30,907 bases of DNA from Desulfurococcaceae archaeon (lineage in GTDB: Archaea; Thermoproteota; Thermoprotei_A; Sulfolobales; Desulfurococcaceae). The notes under the pieces were generated by a model. It worked only from the letters and a program-made list of their open reading frames with translations, had not been told where the DNA came from and made no database searches. Below, piece after piece: positions 21,559 to 30,871 of the stretch; the first letter of the stretch is position 1; every line of letters begins with the position of its first letter. The position numbers and the translations under genes were made by a program. Location of the stretch: positions 1 through 30,907 of the forward strand of contig JAJHQY010000002.1 of NCBI GenBank assembly GCA_020833085.1, in the 5' to 3' direction.

Positions 21559-23952
21559 TTACTTCTTAGTGAGGTAGTCAAAGAGGCTTTTCCTACCAGC
21601 CTGAACCTTTTTTAGCTGGACTTCGCTGACACCAAAGTACTCTAAAATCCTCAGTGCGGAAGGGATTATTTGCCTGTCAATGTAGTACTCAACGTCCACG
21701 ATGCGCGGATCTTTCACTAATATGTAAGGCTCAGCTCTCTCCGAGATTTTGCCAGAGCCCTTGACGATAATATACCCTATCTTGTCGCCGACTTCGACTT
21801 TGTACCCGAGTCGCATTAGCTTTTTAGCAACTAGTACGTGAGGAGCCTCTGCTTCGTACTCCTCTATGGGCTTAGTTAGGGTCTTCCATATCACTAGTTT
21901 TTCTAGGGGGATCTTGCCTTGTGTGAGGTCGCTAACAACTCTACGCACGTACTCAACAGCCTCCTCTACGCTCCCTTTTTTCAGCAATATTTCGACTACT
22001 CCCTCCTGAACTTCTTTAGCAATGTCTGCCCAGTCCCCTCTAACAGCCTCAAAGCCTACAATGTCTATTCTACCATCTTCCAATAGCCCGGCATATCTCT
22101 TCTTAGCCTCGCTGAAGAACACTCTCACATACACTTTATCTACTTTTATGTCGAAGCCGAGGTTTTGCTCGACAAAGCCAATTAGTGCTTTAATCTTCTC
22201 GGGGTCATGTGTGACGAACAGCGAGTCTGTATCTCCGTATATCACCTTCAAGCCTAATTGAGAGGCTTTTTCAATAACACCCTTTATCAGCTGTCTCCCC
22301 CACGCTGTAACGGCTTCAGCGCATTCACGACAATACCACCGAGCCTGGACCCAGCCCATGTAGCCGTAAGTCGCGTTTGCTAGTATTTTAACAGCTCTCT
22401 GCCTCTCATCTAGCAGTACGTATTCCGGCGAGCCCGGCGGGTATTTCTTCATTTCTTCTCTAATTTTCTTTCTCAATTCTAGTAGTCTACTAAGTACGTT
22501 TTTGAAAAATCCTTCAGGTTCTTTCCTAAAACAGTGATTTACCTCGGGCGCAATATAGTGTGTCTCCTCGCTGCAGATCCCTCCTCTCTCAATTGTATCC
22601 GGACCTATATTGTACTTGATCATTATATTAGGATACATGCTCGTGAAGTCTAATACAACTATATTACTGTGTACACCAGGAATAGGCTTTAGGACAATAG
22701 CTCCTCTGTACGGCTCGCTCTCTTTCTCAATTCTGTTAGGTATAAGCTCACCTCTACGCGAAGCCTCGTACATTAAGAACCACTCGAGCCTATAACCCAC
22801 ACTAGCAGGTCCCACTTGATCTAGTGGGAGTCTCGTGACGTATGAGAGCTGCATCGCAAAAGGCAGGAACTTTTCTCCAAGTTTAAGCGTAGAGATAACG
22901 TCGTCTAAATTGTACTTCAGTACGAGTTTTCTGCCCTCAGGGTCTTTCCAGTATTTAGGAATGTCGGTGTAGTCTATTAGAACTCTCTCAGATCTCTTCA
23001 TTACACCGAGATATTCCGCTACTACATCAAGGCTCTTCAGTTTAATTTCGGGGATCTCTTCGGCGTAATTCAATAAGTCGACGTGTAGTCTACCCGGAAT
23101 AGAGATGTGGCCATATGTGCTCGTAGATAGTGTAGCGCCCTTTCTCCTGCTCACGTCTAGTTTCACGCCGAGGTAGTTTGACCTCTCGAGTAAGTATGGC
23201 CAGTCGAAATTATTACTGTTATAGCCAAGTACTATATCGGGGTCGTAGCTTAAAACGTAGTTAGTGAATTCCTGTATAGCACTCTTATCTACGAGGTTCT
23301 CTGCTGTGAATTGCTGCACATCCCCATTGCTCGTAGCCACCCCTATAACTATTACTGGGTCTCTTTGTGGTTTAGGTGAGCCATGCTCAGTATACACTTC
23401 AACGTCCATAGCCATTACTCTCAAGTCTCGTGGAGGTGTAGAGTCTTCTAGAGACCTGATCTCTCCGACTATCTCGTACTCCTCCTGAACTCGAAAACTC
23501 TGAGTAGGTCTAAGCTCGCTTACTTTAGCAATATGCCAGCCACAGGGTCTCAGACCTTTGTCGAGTATATAGCGCATGCTAAACCTGATATCGGCCTCCA
23601 CGACATCGAGTACACCGGGTATCTGCTTGACTCTCTCTCTGTACTTCCGCACGTACTCTGGTATGAGGGTAGTTATCTTGAGTGCTTTAACGGGTTTACC
23701 GAGAAATTTCTTGTCAACAAGCTCCACGTTTAGTATTGGTGAAGGCGGCTCTCCAATAGCCTTTACTCTGCTTACTATGTTCTGAGCACTGGAATGGTCA
23801 CTCAGTACAGCGTAGAAGTACGGTCTAAAAGCCCTATCACGTAGAACAACTCTCTTACCGTCGCGCGTAATAGCCCATATAATGATGTGGGGTTCACTAC
23901 CCACAATCTCGTAAGTTACGTCTAAAACGTAAAACTCGACTTCCATATTCAC
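21559..23952 (-). CDS. polB: Family B DNA polymerase with proofreading exonuclease
   Basis: This is a replicative or repair DNA polymerase of 797 residues. The exonuclease motifs are intact: ExoI MDVEVY (D183, E185), ExoII NSNNFDWPYL, and ExoIII YNLDD. The polymerase motifs are DFTSMYPNIM (A), KILANATYGYMG (B) and YGDTDS (C), all with catalytic residues. The length is that of the shorter crenarchaeal PolB group (B3-like) rather than inactivated paralogues. The C-terminal KSLFDYL looks like a PCNA-interacting peptide. The start is GTG at 23952 or the ATG two codons later. A shared AT-rich promoter region separates it from divergent aPelota. Confidence 0.96.
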   Translation of the reverse strand: MNMEVEFYVLDVTYEIVGSEPHIIIWAITRDGKRVVLRDRAFRPYFYAVLSDHSSAQNIVSRVKAIGEPPSPILNVELVDKKFLGKPVKALKITTLIPEYVRKYRERVKQIPGVLDVVEADIRFSMRYILDKGLRPCGWHIAKVSELRPTQSFRVQEEYEIVGEIRSLEDSTPPRDLRVMAMDVEVYTEHGSPKPQRDPVIVIGVATSNGDVQQFTAENLVDKSAIQEFTNYVLSYDPDIVLGYNSNNFDWPYLLERSNYLGVKLDVSRRKGATLSTSTYGHISIPGRLHVDLLNYAEEIPEIKLKSLDVVAEYLGVMKRSERVLIDYTDIPKYWKDPEGRKLVLKYNLDDVISTLKLGEKFLPFAMQLSYVTRLPLDQVGPASVGYRLEWFLMYEASRRGELIPNRIEKESEPYRGAIVLKPIPGVHSNIVVLDFTSMYPNIMIKYNIGPDTIERGGICSEETHYIAPEVNHCFRKEPEGFFKNVLSRLLELRKKIREEMKKYPPGSPEYVLLDERQRAVKILANATYGYMGWVQARWYCRECAEAVTAWGRQLIKGVIEKASQLGLKVIYGDTDSLFVTHDPEKIKALIGFVEQNLGFDIKVDKVYVRVFFSEAKKRYAGLLEDGRIDIVGFEAVRGDWADIAKEVQEGVVEILLKKGSVEEAVEYVRRVVSDLTQGKIPLEKLVIWKTLTKPIEEYEAEAPHVLVAKKLMRLGYKVEVGDKIGYIIVKGSGKISERAEPYILVKDPRIVDVEYYIDRQIIPSALRILEYFGVSEVQLKKVQAGRKSLFDYLTKK

Positions 23953-23973
23953 GCACTTTACACGTCTCCAGAG

Positions 23974-23990
23974 TTTAATTATAATTTAAA
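23974..23990. promoter_or_regulatory. Bidirectional TATA region between polB and pelA
   Basis: TTTAATTATAATTTAAA contains TATA-like sequence on both strands, lying 22 bases before polB and 38 before pelA. For polB this predicts a leaderless or very short-leader mRNA; for pelA, a leader of about 15-20 bases. Confidence 0.5.
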
Positions 23991-24027
23991 GCCTGAAAAA
24001 TACTGGGTATGCTACTGGGGCGTGTAA

Positions 24028-25083
24028 TTGAAGCTTATTGAAGAGGACTTGAAGCGAGGAGTTCTAAAACTTCAGTGTGAGACCATAGATGACTTGTGGG
24101 TGCTCTACAATGTAATTAGAGAAGGCGACATTGTCTACGCTAAGACGACGCGAGAAGTAAAAATTGGTGAAAGTGGAAGTACTAGAATTCCCGTAGTACT
24201 CGGAGTAGTAGTGAAAAAAGTTGAATTTCAGCAGTTTGCAGATAAATTGAGAGTGAGTGGTATTATTGTTGATGGCCCGGAGAAACTCGGCGTTAAAGGT
24301 AAACACCACACTATAGCCATTGGTGTAGGAGACACTATAACAGTAATTAAGAGTAAGTGGGAAAATCACGAACTCGAGTACATTAAGAGATTTAGCACAC
24401 GTAAACCTAGAGTCCTAATTGTGTGTGTGGACTACGAAGAGGTCTGTATAGCGTTGCTCTTAGAGCAGGGCGTTAAGTATTTACTAGACTACGCTAATAC
24501 TCTGCCCAGCAAGGCTTACAGCGTAGACTATGAAAGCCACTTAGAGGCGTTTACTAGGCGCATCGTGAGAAGTGTTCTGGAGACTTCTAGTAGAGAGCGC
24601 GTCGAGGTAATAATAGTTGCGGGTCCTGGAGAGTTTAAAGAGAGAGTAGCCAGGGCCCTTAGAGAAGTAATTGAAATACCCGTCTATACAGATTCCACGT
24701 CTAGTGGTGGTTGTTCTGGTGTACAAGAAGTTCTCAATAGAGATGTCGTAAAAAAAGTAGTTGGTGACTTTCAGCTCATTAAGGCACGTGAAGTCCTTAA
24801 CCTCTTTAAGGAGCTCTTGATTAAGGACCCCGAAATGGTGGCTTATGGGCTCGACGACGTGCTCACAGCGTGTCAACTAGGCGCCGTAAAGGTATTAGTA
24901 ATAGTTGACGACTTCTTAAAATCGAGTAGCGATGAAGAGTTTACAAAAGCACAAACTCTACTAAGAACAGCTTACGAAACGAAGTCAGAGATAATTATCA
25001 TTCCCGGGAGTTGCGATCTAGGTGGTGAGGTGCGGGGATTTGGTGGTGTAATCGCTATTTTGAGGTTTAAAGTGTCGAGGTAA
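24028..25083 (+). CDS. pelA: aPelota, no-go ribosome rescue factor
   Basis: Pelota (Dom34) binds the empty A site of stalled ribosomes together with aEF1A/ABCE1 and splits them. The three domains are seen in order: the Sm-like N-terminal domain (MKLIEEDLKRGVLKLQCETI, then DDLWVLYNVI and GDIVYAKTTREV), a central eRF1-like domain lacking the GGQ motif (VLIVCVDYEEVCIALLLEQG), and a C-terminal domain (PEMVAYGLDDVLTACQLGAV). The 351 residues match the family. TTG start. The central and C-terminal domains are paralogous to aRF1 at 1758-2889, which does carry GGQ. Confidence 0.96.
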   Translation: MKLIEEDLKRGVLKLQCETIDDLWVLYNVIREGDIVYAKTTREVKIGESGSTRIPVVLGVVVKKVEFQQFADKLRVSGIIVDGPEKLGVKGKHHTIAIGVGDTITVIKSKWENHELEYIKRFSTRKPRVLIVCVDYEEVCIALLLEQGVKYLLDYANTLPSKAYSVDYESHLEAFTRRIVRSVLETSSRERVEVIIVAGPGEFKERVARALREVIEIPVYTDSTSSGGCSGVQEVLNRDVVKKVVGDFQLIKAREVLNLFKELLIKDPEMVAYGLDDVLTACQLGAVKVLVIVDDFLKSSSDEEFTKAQTLLRTAYETKSEIIIIPGSCDLGGEVRGFGGVIAILRFKVSR

Positions 25084-25093
25084 GCGTTGACTG

Positions 25094-25825
25094 CTAGTGT
25101 AGGCCGTGTAGTCTATAGAGAATGTTCCTTTCTCGGAAGAGGCGTTCCAGCGCTTCTTCAAAGCTCTCACTAGGCAGGAGGACTACTTTGGCGAAAATAC
25201 CTGTTCTCCCCACCTCGTCTCTTCTCGTTAAGACTTTAACTCGCTCTATAACTACTTCTATATCCACGCCAAGAACTCTCGCCACGTAGTCCTCCCACCC
25301 TATAACTGGTAACTCTTCATGACCCCTCTCCGTGGGCTTAATTAATACAAGGTTCTTGTTAACACCCGGTACGCGCTTATTTTCTAGTAGTTCACTGTAC
25401 TCTAAATACCCGCCGAACTTGTAAAACTCTAGTTCTTGGGGTTTAAAGTCAAATAGCGGAAAGCTCACAGTAACACGCTCAAAGTCGTCGAGCACAATAA
25501 CGCCTTTGGGCGTAGAGGTGGGTGTGGCTACTACTATGTAGCGATTACGCGGCTTGCAGCCACTCTTCTCTAGCAAATACTCTACAAGGTACGCGGGGGT
25601 TCTGACCGGTATTACTATATCTATATCGCTCTCTGCGCGCACATCTCCTCGAGCGACACTGCCATGGAGCCACACTCTGATGCCATTACTCGCAAAAATT
25701 CTCATAATTTCAAGTGCTCGTGATCTGAGCTCCTTTAAGAGTTGCCAGTGGTGCTCATCATAAATGACTTCTTTAAACTCGGGAATTCTCCTAACTCTAG
25801 TTCTACGCATATTGGCGCTAAACAC
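25094..25825 (-). CDS. Nucleotidyltransferase-domain protein (DNA polymerase beta superfamily)
   Basis: The motif LHGSVARGDVRAESDIDI (GS at 55-56, D67, D69) marks a nucleotidyltransferase fold with two catalytic aspartates. The rest of the 243 residues (RNRYIVVATPTSTPKGVIVL, then EELPVIGWEDYVARVL and a basic C-terminus) match, as I recall, an archaeal family of uncharacterised nucleotidyltransferases; the substrate is unknown. The listed GTG at 25825 may be five codons too early: the ATG at 25808-25810 (MRRTRVRRIPEF) is an equally good start. It is convergent with pelA (10-base gap) and lies downstream of SRP RNA on the same strand. Confidence 0.85.
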   Translation of the reverse strand: MFSANMRRTRVRRIPEFKEVIYDEHHWQLLKELRSRALEIMRIFASNGIRVWLHGSVARGDVRAESDIDIVIPVRTPAYLVEYLLEKSGCKPRNRYIVVATPTSTPKGVIVLDDFERVTVSFPLFDFKPQELEFYKFGGYLEYSELLENKRVPGVNKNLVLIKPTERGHEELPVIGWEDYVARVLGVDIEVVIERVKVLTRRDEVGRTGIFAKVVLLPSESFEEALERLFRERNILYRLHGLH

Positions 25826-25859
25826 CGCTAAAATTTAATTCCACTAAACTCAATTCAGT

Positions 25860-26165
25860 TCTCCCAAGGCCCGTGGACGCGGCTCCGCGTAAGTGTGTAG
25901 AAGCACACGCCAGAGCCGCTCCACGCAAGCTCAACCCCGGTGACCCATGAACGCCTGTGTCCGGGGTTAGGTTGCTCCCTTCCGGGCCTGGCCTGGTTCC
26001 CCCGGCTAAGGTGGTCTACCCCCCTCCTCCGAGGGGGGCCCCACCTCCACAGGCCCCATGGGGCGGGGTTCATCGCTGTGCGTGGGGGATGGCGTGTGCT
26101 CCTACACACTTACGCGGTTATCTGCCCCAGCAACAGCTGGGGCCTACCCGCGTCCACGGGCCCCA
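25860..26165 (-). ncRNA. ffs: Signal recognition particle (7S) RNA
   Basis: Read on the minus strand, the 5' GGGGCCCGTGGACGCG pairs with the 3' CGCGTCCACGGGCC to close the long helix typical of archaeal 7S RNA. Near the middle, CCAGGCCCGGAAGGGAGCAA is the helix 8 signature bound by SRP54 (symmetric GGAAGG/AGCA loop). The Alu-domain elements (GCGTAAGTGTGTAG repeats on both sides of the 5' domain) and the SRP19-binding helix 6 region are also visible. The length, about 305 bases, is normal. The ends are estimated from pairing and the TATA distance. The extreme GC content compared with the flanks fits a structural RNA of a hyperthermophile. Confidence 0.93.
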
Positions 26166-26186
26166 CTATGACTATGCAGGTATCCT

Positions 26187-26195
26187 CTTATATAG
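26187..26195 (-). promoter_or_regulatory. TATA box of the SRP RNA gene
   Basis: CTATATAAG on the minus strand is centred about 26 bases before the inferred 5' end of SRP RNA, the canonical archaeal distance. It lies ten bases downstream of the thrC stop, so the adjacent BRE overlaps the end of that gene. Confidence 0.7.
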
Positions 26196-26204
26196 TTCTT
26201 CTAT

Positions 26205-27272
26205 TTATAGTGTTTTCAGCCCTGAACCTGTGAGTACTAGTAGTACTCTGCTCTTGCTCGGTATCTTCGCAGAGATCTTCTCGTAAGCGGCATACACAAC
26301 AGCGGATGTAGGCTCTACAGTAAAGCCCCACTCCCAGAGGGTTTTATGTGCTCGCGCTATTTCGCTATTGCCGATTAAGACTACTTCTCCGTTTGTTCTC
26401 TTAATAGCGTCTACTATCTCGGCTAGTCTAGGCGGATTAGAGACCATGATGCCATCAGCCAGAGTAGAGGGCTCTCCTGATAGCGACCCCCCATACATAG
26501 CTGTGTAAACTGGCTGTGTACTATACCCCTGAACGGCTATTACTCTGGGTACTTTATTAGTAAGACCCAGATCTCTTAGCTTCTCAAAACCATACACTAC
26601 GCCGAGGAGGAGTCCTCCGGACCCCACTGGCACAATTACGTAATCCGGCACACCTATATCCTCGTAGACTTCATAAGCAATAGTCGCGTGTCCTACAATG
26701 TAAAGAGGATTCCACAAGTGCGCTACGTAGTAAGTACCAGGCTCGTTAATGTACTCGTATACGAGTTTACTAGCGCCTAATCGACCCTCTGTCTCAATGA
26801 CGACTCCGCCTAACTGCCTAACAGCTCTCTTCTTGCCTTCAGGGGCTTCTCTCGGCATTATGATCACTGAGTTCAAACCGTAGAGTCTAGAGTAGAGGGC
26901 TACAGATATGCCGGTATTACCGCTAGTGTCGACAACGCTCTTTCTAAACCCCATTTTAAACCCGTAGTAAACAGCGAGAGCTGTACCACGATCTTTAAAG
27001 CTACCACCGGGATTTAGGTACTCTAATTTAAATAGCAGTTCATGAGCTCCAGTACTCTCGACTACAAGAGGTGTTAGGCCTTCGCCTCGATACTTCTCGG
27101 GTTTAAATGGAATAAATCCTCTATACCGCTCCCACACATTCTTCGACTCAGTGATCTCTCCAGAAACAGAGTATTCTAAGCTTAGTGGACTACTGCACAC
27201 TGGGCACTTCCAGTAGTACTCTGAAGACAAGTCGCCTCTAAAGCCGCACCGCGGACACTTCCAGGCGGGCAA
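26205..27272 (-). CDS. thrC: Threonine synthase
   Basis: ThrC converts O-phosphohomoserine to threonine with PLP. It has an N-terminal zinc ribbon (C6, C9, C23, C26), the catalytic Lys93 in LNPGGSFKDRG, the SGNTG phosphate/substrate loop, PVGSGGLLLG for PLP phosphate binding, and EPTSAVVYAAY near the C-terminus. At 355 residues it is a complete archaeal-type enzyme. The start is TTG after GGTGGTG. It is the catalytically intact homologue of the pseudoenzyme at 6141-7280. SRP RNA follows on the same strand under its own TATA box. Confidence 0.93.
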   Translation of the reverse strand: MPAWKCPRCGFRGDLSSEYYWKCPVCSSPLSLEYSVSGEITESKNVWERYRGFIPFKPEKYRGEGLTPLVVESTGAHELLFKLEYLNPGGSFKDRGTALAVYYGFKMGFRKSVVDTSGNTGISVALYSRLYGLNSVIIMPREAPEGKKRAVRQLGGVVIETEGRLGASKLVYEYINEPGTYYVAHLWNPLYIVGHATIAYEVYEDIGVPDYVIVPVGSGGLLLGVVYGFEKLRDLGLTNKVPRVIAVQGYSTQPVYTAMYGGSLSGEPSTLADGIMVSNPPRLAEIVDAIKRTNGEVVLIGNSEIARAHKTLWEWGFTVEPTSAVVYAAYEKISAKIPSKSRVLLVLTGSGLKTL

Positions 27273-27300
27273 AGCACCACCATATTAACACTTCTAGCTT

Positions 27301-27320
27301 ATCTTAGTTAATCTTAGTTA
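27301..27320. repeat. Tandem 10-bp repeat between thrC and the GH57 gene
   Basis: ATCTTAGTTA occurs twice in direct succession, between divergent genes and just upstream of the TATA-like AATTTAAATTC at 27328-27338. One DNA turn per copy would place both on the same helix face. A possible protein-binding site. Confidence 0.5.
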
Positions 27321-27327
27321 AATGAAA

Positions 27328-27338
27328 AATTTAAATTC
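27328..27338 (+). promoter_or_regulatory. Probable TATA box of the GH57 gene
   Basis: AATTTAAATTC lies about 40-48 bases before the ATG at 27376. This predicts a transcript start near 27359 and makes the ATG at 27322 an unlikely start. Confidence 0.5.
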
Positions 27339-27375
27339 TAAAGAGCACTATATACTTAGCCTAAGTGGTGTCTTT

Positions 27376-30300
27376 ATGAAGCCGCGTTCAAGAATAATAT
27401 TGGGGGTATTAGTAGTAGTACTTCTATGTCTACTACTAGCACCCCTAGATAGAATAGGAGCGGAGCAGGAGAAGATATATGTGGCTTTTATATGGCACTA
27501 CCACCAGCCATGGTACTACAGTCCAGACGAGACACACTTTATTCTGCCATGGGTGAGAATGCACAGTGTTGGAAACTACTACAAAATGGCTTACATACTA
27601 TCAAAATACCCCAGTGTTAAAGTAACATTCACGTTCTCCGGCTCTCTCCTAGAGCAAGTTATAGACTACGTGGAAAACGGAAAAATGGACTTAAGAGAGA
27701 TAATTTCGTGGAAAATTGTAAATGGCACTGTAACAGTGAGAGACGTATTTAACATGTTGAGAATACCAGGCGGGTTCTTTGATATAAATTGGGCTAGAAT
27801 AGTCAACCGATCACCTAGGTACAGGGAGCTACGTGATAGAGCTCAAGCACTATTTTCCACTTGCTCACGAGTTGCTACAACGGAAGAAGAGCTGATCAAT
27901 TGTGTTGTAACAGGCTTTACTGGAGGCAACTTATTAAGTCAAGAAGTAATTGACTTAGCAGTAATGTTTAACTTACTCTGGATAGATCCACTAGTAGCTA
28001 GAGAGCAGTATCCAGAGATCTACAGTTTAATGACAAAAGCCTACACGGAGCCTTATCCTAACTTCAATATAGAGCACCTACGCCAAGTATTAAGTGTTCA
28101 CAGAGATATAATGTCCAAATTAATACCGATCTACAGGGAGCTAGTGAGTAGAAAACAAGTAGAGATCATACCGGTACCGTATAGTCATCCACTAGCCCCA
28201 CTACTAGTAGATGCCGGCCTCGACGAGGACCTTGAAATACACGTTAAACTCGCAGTGACTCTATTCGAGAAGTATTTCAACTTCACGCCAGCAGGGACTT
28301 GGCCAGCTGAGCATGCAGTAAACGAGTATGTAGTTAGAGCCTTTAAGAGAGCTGGTGTGAACTGGACCGTCACGGATCAGTCGATACTCGCGGCCACGGG
28401 GACAGATGCAAGTAACATCAATAATCTAGGGGTTCCCTGGTATATTGATTTTCCAGAAGGCAGGATATTCATTGTGTTCAGGGAAACAACGCTTAGCAAT
28501 TTAATAAGCTTCCAGTACAGTGGCTGGGACCAGGATCAGGCGGTAAACGACCTCGTGAGCAGAATTTTAGCTTACAGAGCGCAAGCTCAAGGTCCTCGAC
28601 TCGTCGTTATTGCGCTTGACGGCGAGAACCCGTGGGAGCACTATCCAGAATTCGGCACAATTTTCCTCACTAAACTGTACTCTAAGCTGGCGGAGCTACA
28701 GGATCAGGGTGTAATAGAGACAATAACACCGTGGGAGTTTATACAGAGATTTTCCAACACGGCTAAGGCGTTACCACTAAGAAACTACGAGTACCTCGAC
28801 TTAGTAGGGAGAGATATATCTAATATTCCACCTGACAGCTACAGAGATGCGTACTCAGAGTTACCCAGGAGAACTGTCAGTGCGAGGCTACCAGAGGGCT
28901 CTTGGGGCGGAGACTTAGCGATATGGATTGGGCATAGACAAGAAAACGTAGCGTGGATGTGGATGATTAAAGCAAGAGAAGACGTTATGAGAGCTCTCGG
29001 CGTGAACAGCTTCTCAGAACTCTATACTAAGCATTACAGTGTGGCAAAGTACCTGTTAAAAGCCCAAGCTAGTGACTGGTGGTGGTGGTATGGAGGCGAT
29101 GGCGGCGGGTCTCCAGCACCTTTCGACCCGCTCTTCAAGGCCTATCTAAGGAGGGCCTACGAACTAGCTGGAATACAGGTGCCTCAATACCTACTCCTCA
29201 CAGCGTATCCAGACGGCACACCTATAGGAACACTCAACCCAGTTCCACCATCACTAGTTGAGAGCCCACCAGTAATAGATGGCCAAATAGAGAATTTGTG
29301 GGAAGCACTTGTAAATGAAAGTAGAGCTCTGAGAATCACTGTTGGAAGAGTAGTTCCAACTGTATATGTCGCGGTGAGTGCTTCTCACTTATACTTCGCA
29401 GTGAATATTAAGGCAAATGATCTAAGGGACGTTATCGTAGCAGTATACTTCGCGACTCCCAACGCCTCTCTCTCACCATACAAGCCCGACTATGTACTAT
29501 ACCCGAGGTACAATAGCGTTGACTTAGGAATATACTTGATGAGAGAGGTACTAGTAGACTTCACTGCGCGTAAAGCCTATATAGGCTTAGCTACTAACGG
29601 TACGTGGCGTCAGCTCGGCGCAGTTGACGTGTTCGTAACGGGTATCCCAGGTTCTTACTCGGCAGAGTTCTCAGTAAAGATAAGCGATTTGAAGTTAGCT
29701 ACTGGCGAACTTGCCTATATAGCCGTAGTAGTCTACTTGAATAACACGGTGTCTGAGTGGTCTTCAAGGCTTGGACTAGCCTATCAACTATTCATACCTA
29801 AACCAGTAGGAGTAATTGGAGAAGTTGTATTCGAAATGAGCGATCCCGTCGGCGATGACAATGGTCCGGGTGACTTCAAGTACCCCAGAGCAGCTGTATT
29901 TGTGCCTGGAGTATTTGACTTAACAAAATTCACAGTACTAGATGCAGGAGATAGAGTGGTCTTTGTATTCACGTTTAGAGAGCTCGGCGGAAACCCGTGG
30001 GGTGGTCCTAACGGCTGGAGTATGCAACAAATACACGTTTACATCTTAACAACTCTTAAAGCACCAGGGCGTCAAGACACTTTCGGATTAAATGTCACTA
30101 TAGCACATGGATGGCACATGGCTCTCTTAGTGGCTCCTGGCTGGGGTACTGATCCACTGCCTACTGGAGAGAGAACAGCTCTCTACTACTTCGATAAAGA
30201 GAGACCGCTAGTACAAGACGGCTTTCTCAGAGCGTACGCTGATCACGCGACGAAGTCTATTATAGTTGAAGTTGCGAAAGAAGTCCTTTACGATGTAGAG

Positions 30301-30747
30301 AACATTAAGGACTGGGTATACGTAGTAGTGGTAACTAGTCACGATGGATACGGACCTAGCAGAATAAGGCCGTTTATCATTGGTGGAGGAGAGTGGTATG
30401 TAGAAGTACCAAACACACCAGAGTACGCCAAGGCCTCACTAAAAGGCATTATTCCACGCGTACTCGACTTGTTAGCGCCTACAGCAGAAGACCAGTACAC
30501 CATGCTCAAGAGCTTTAACATAGAAACTGGCGAGCTAGCTAAACTTGTGGGCGTTGGTCGCTACGGACTATACCACTTCACACCTACGCCCATCCCCACC
30601 CCGACTCCAACGCCAACTCCCACCACACCCACTCCTACACAAACAGGCTTACCAAGACTACCGCTTGAGAGAATAGAAGTAATAGCTCTAGTAGTAGTCA
30701 TCATAGTAGCCGGTATAGCTGGTTTCTTACTGAAGAAGAGAAAGTAA
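27376..30747 (+). CDS. Membrane-anchored GH57 glycosidase, amylopullulanase-like
   Basis: This extracellular alpha-glucan-degrading enzyme has about 1123 residues from the ATG at 27376. That start is chosen because GGTG lies six bases upstream and a signal peptide (KPRSRIILGVLVVVLLCLLLA) follows at once; the ATG at 27322 would add 18 residues. The GH57 domain (about 30-480) has FIWHYHQPW, the nucleophile E312 in GTWPAEHAV and acid/base D415 in ALDGENPWEHY. Their 103-residue spacing equals, from memory, that of Thermococcus amylopullulanase. A DOMON/glucodextranase-like region includes DPVGDDNGPGDFKYP. The tail is a Pro-Thr stalk, one membrane helix (VIALVVVIIVAGIAGFL) and KKRK, placing the catalytic domain outside. 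The neighbouring ABC gene suggests uptake of the released maltodextrins. Confidence 0.9.
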   Translation: MKPRSRIILGVLVVVLLCLLLAPLDRIGAEQEKIYVAFIWHYHQPWYYSPDETHFILPWVRMHSVGNYYKMAYILSKYPSVKVTFTFSGSLLEQVIDYVENGKMDLREIISWKIVNGTVTVRDVFNMLRIPGGFFDINWARIVNRSPRYRELRDRAQALFSTCSRVATTEEELINCVVTGFTGGNLLSQEVIDLAVMFNLLWIDPLVAREQYPEIYSLMTKAYTEPYPNFNIEHLRQVLSVHRDIMSKLIPIYRELVSRKQVEIIPVPYSHPLAPLLVDAGLDEDLEIHVKLAVTLFEKYFNFTPAGTWPAEHAVNEYVVRAFKRAGVNWTVTDQSILAATGTDASNINNLGVPWYIDFPEGRIFIVFRETTLSNLISFQYSGWDQDQAVNDLVSRILAYRAQAQGPRLVVIALDGENPWEHYPEFGTIFLTKLYSKLAELQDQGVIETITPWEFIQRFSNTAKALPLRNYEYLDLVGRDISNIPPDSYRDAYSELPRRTVSARLPEGSWGGDLAIWIGHRQENVAWMWMIKAREDVMRALGVNSFSELYTKHYSVAKYLLKAQASDWWWWYGGDGGGSPAPFDPLFKAYLRRAYELAGIQVPQYLLLTAYPDGTPIGTLNPVPPSLVESPPVIDGQIENLWEALVNESRALRITVGRVVPTVYVAVSASHLYFAVNIKANDLRDVIVAVYFATPNASLSPYKPDYVLYPRYNSVDLGIYLMREVLVDFTARKAYIGLATNGTWRQLGAVDVFVTGIPGSYSAEFSVKISDLKLATGELAYIAVVVYLNNTVSEWSSRLGLAYQLFIPKPVGVIGEVVFEMSDPVGDDNGPGDFKYPRAAVFVPGVFDLTKFTVLDAGDRVVFVFTFRELGGNPWGGPNGWSMQQIHVYILTTLKAPGRQDTFGLNVTIAHGWHMALLVAPGWGTDPLPTGERTALYYFDKERPLVQDGFLRAYADHATKSIIVEVAKEVLYDVENIKDWVYVVVVTSHDGYGPSRIRPFIIGGGEWYVEVPNTPEYAKASLKGIIPRVLDLLAPTAEDQYTMLKSFNIETGELAKLVGVGRYGLYHFTPTPIPTPTPTPTPTTPTPTQTGLPRLPLERIEVIALVVVIIVAGIAGFLLKKRK

Positions 30748-30773
30748 AGGGTCGCTAGGAAGAATGGAAGAGA

Positions 30774-30797
30774 AGATTTTTTTATTTTATTTTTTAG
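30774..30797 (+). terminator. T-rich terminator after the GH57 gene
   Basis: A run of T tracts (T7, T4 and T6 separated by single As) begins about 27 bases after the stop codon and lacks a strong preceding hairpin. This is the usual form of intrinsic and FttA-assisted archaeal termination sites. Confidence 0.7.
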
Positions 30798-30842
30798 CTT
30801 GATGCCTCAGTGGAGCTCAATATTTAACTCTCAATGGGAATA

Positions 30843-30854
30843 ATTTTATATAAG
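30843..30854 (+). promoter_or_regulatory. TATA box of the ABC ATPase gene
   Basis: ATTTTATATAAG is a strong TATA box. Its centre is about 24 bases before the ATG at 30872, so the transcript would be leaderless or nearly so, although AGAAGGG nearby resembles a ribosome binding site. Confidence 0.65.
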
Positions 30855-30871
30855 CGGAGAAGGGCCTTTGT

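Noticed and set aside
25855..26286. Open frames across the SRP RNA
   Set aside because: The Gly/Pro/Arg/His-rich translation reflects the GC-rich structural RNA.
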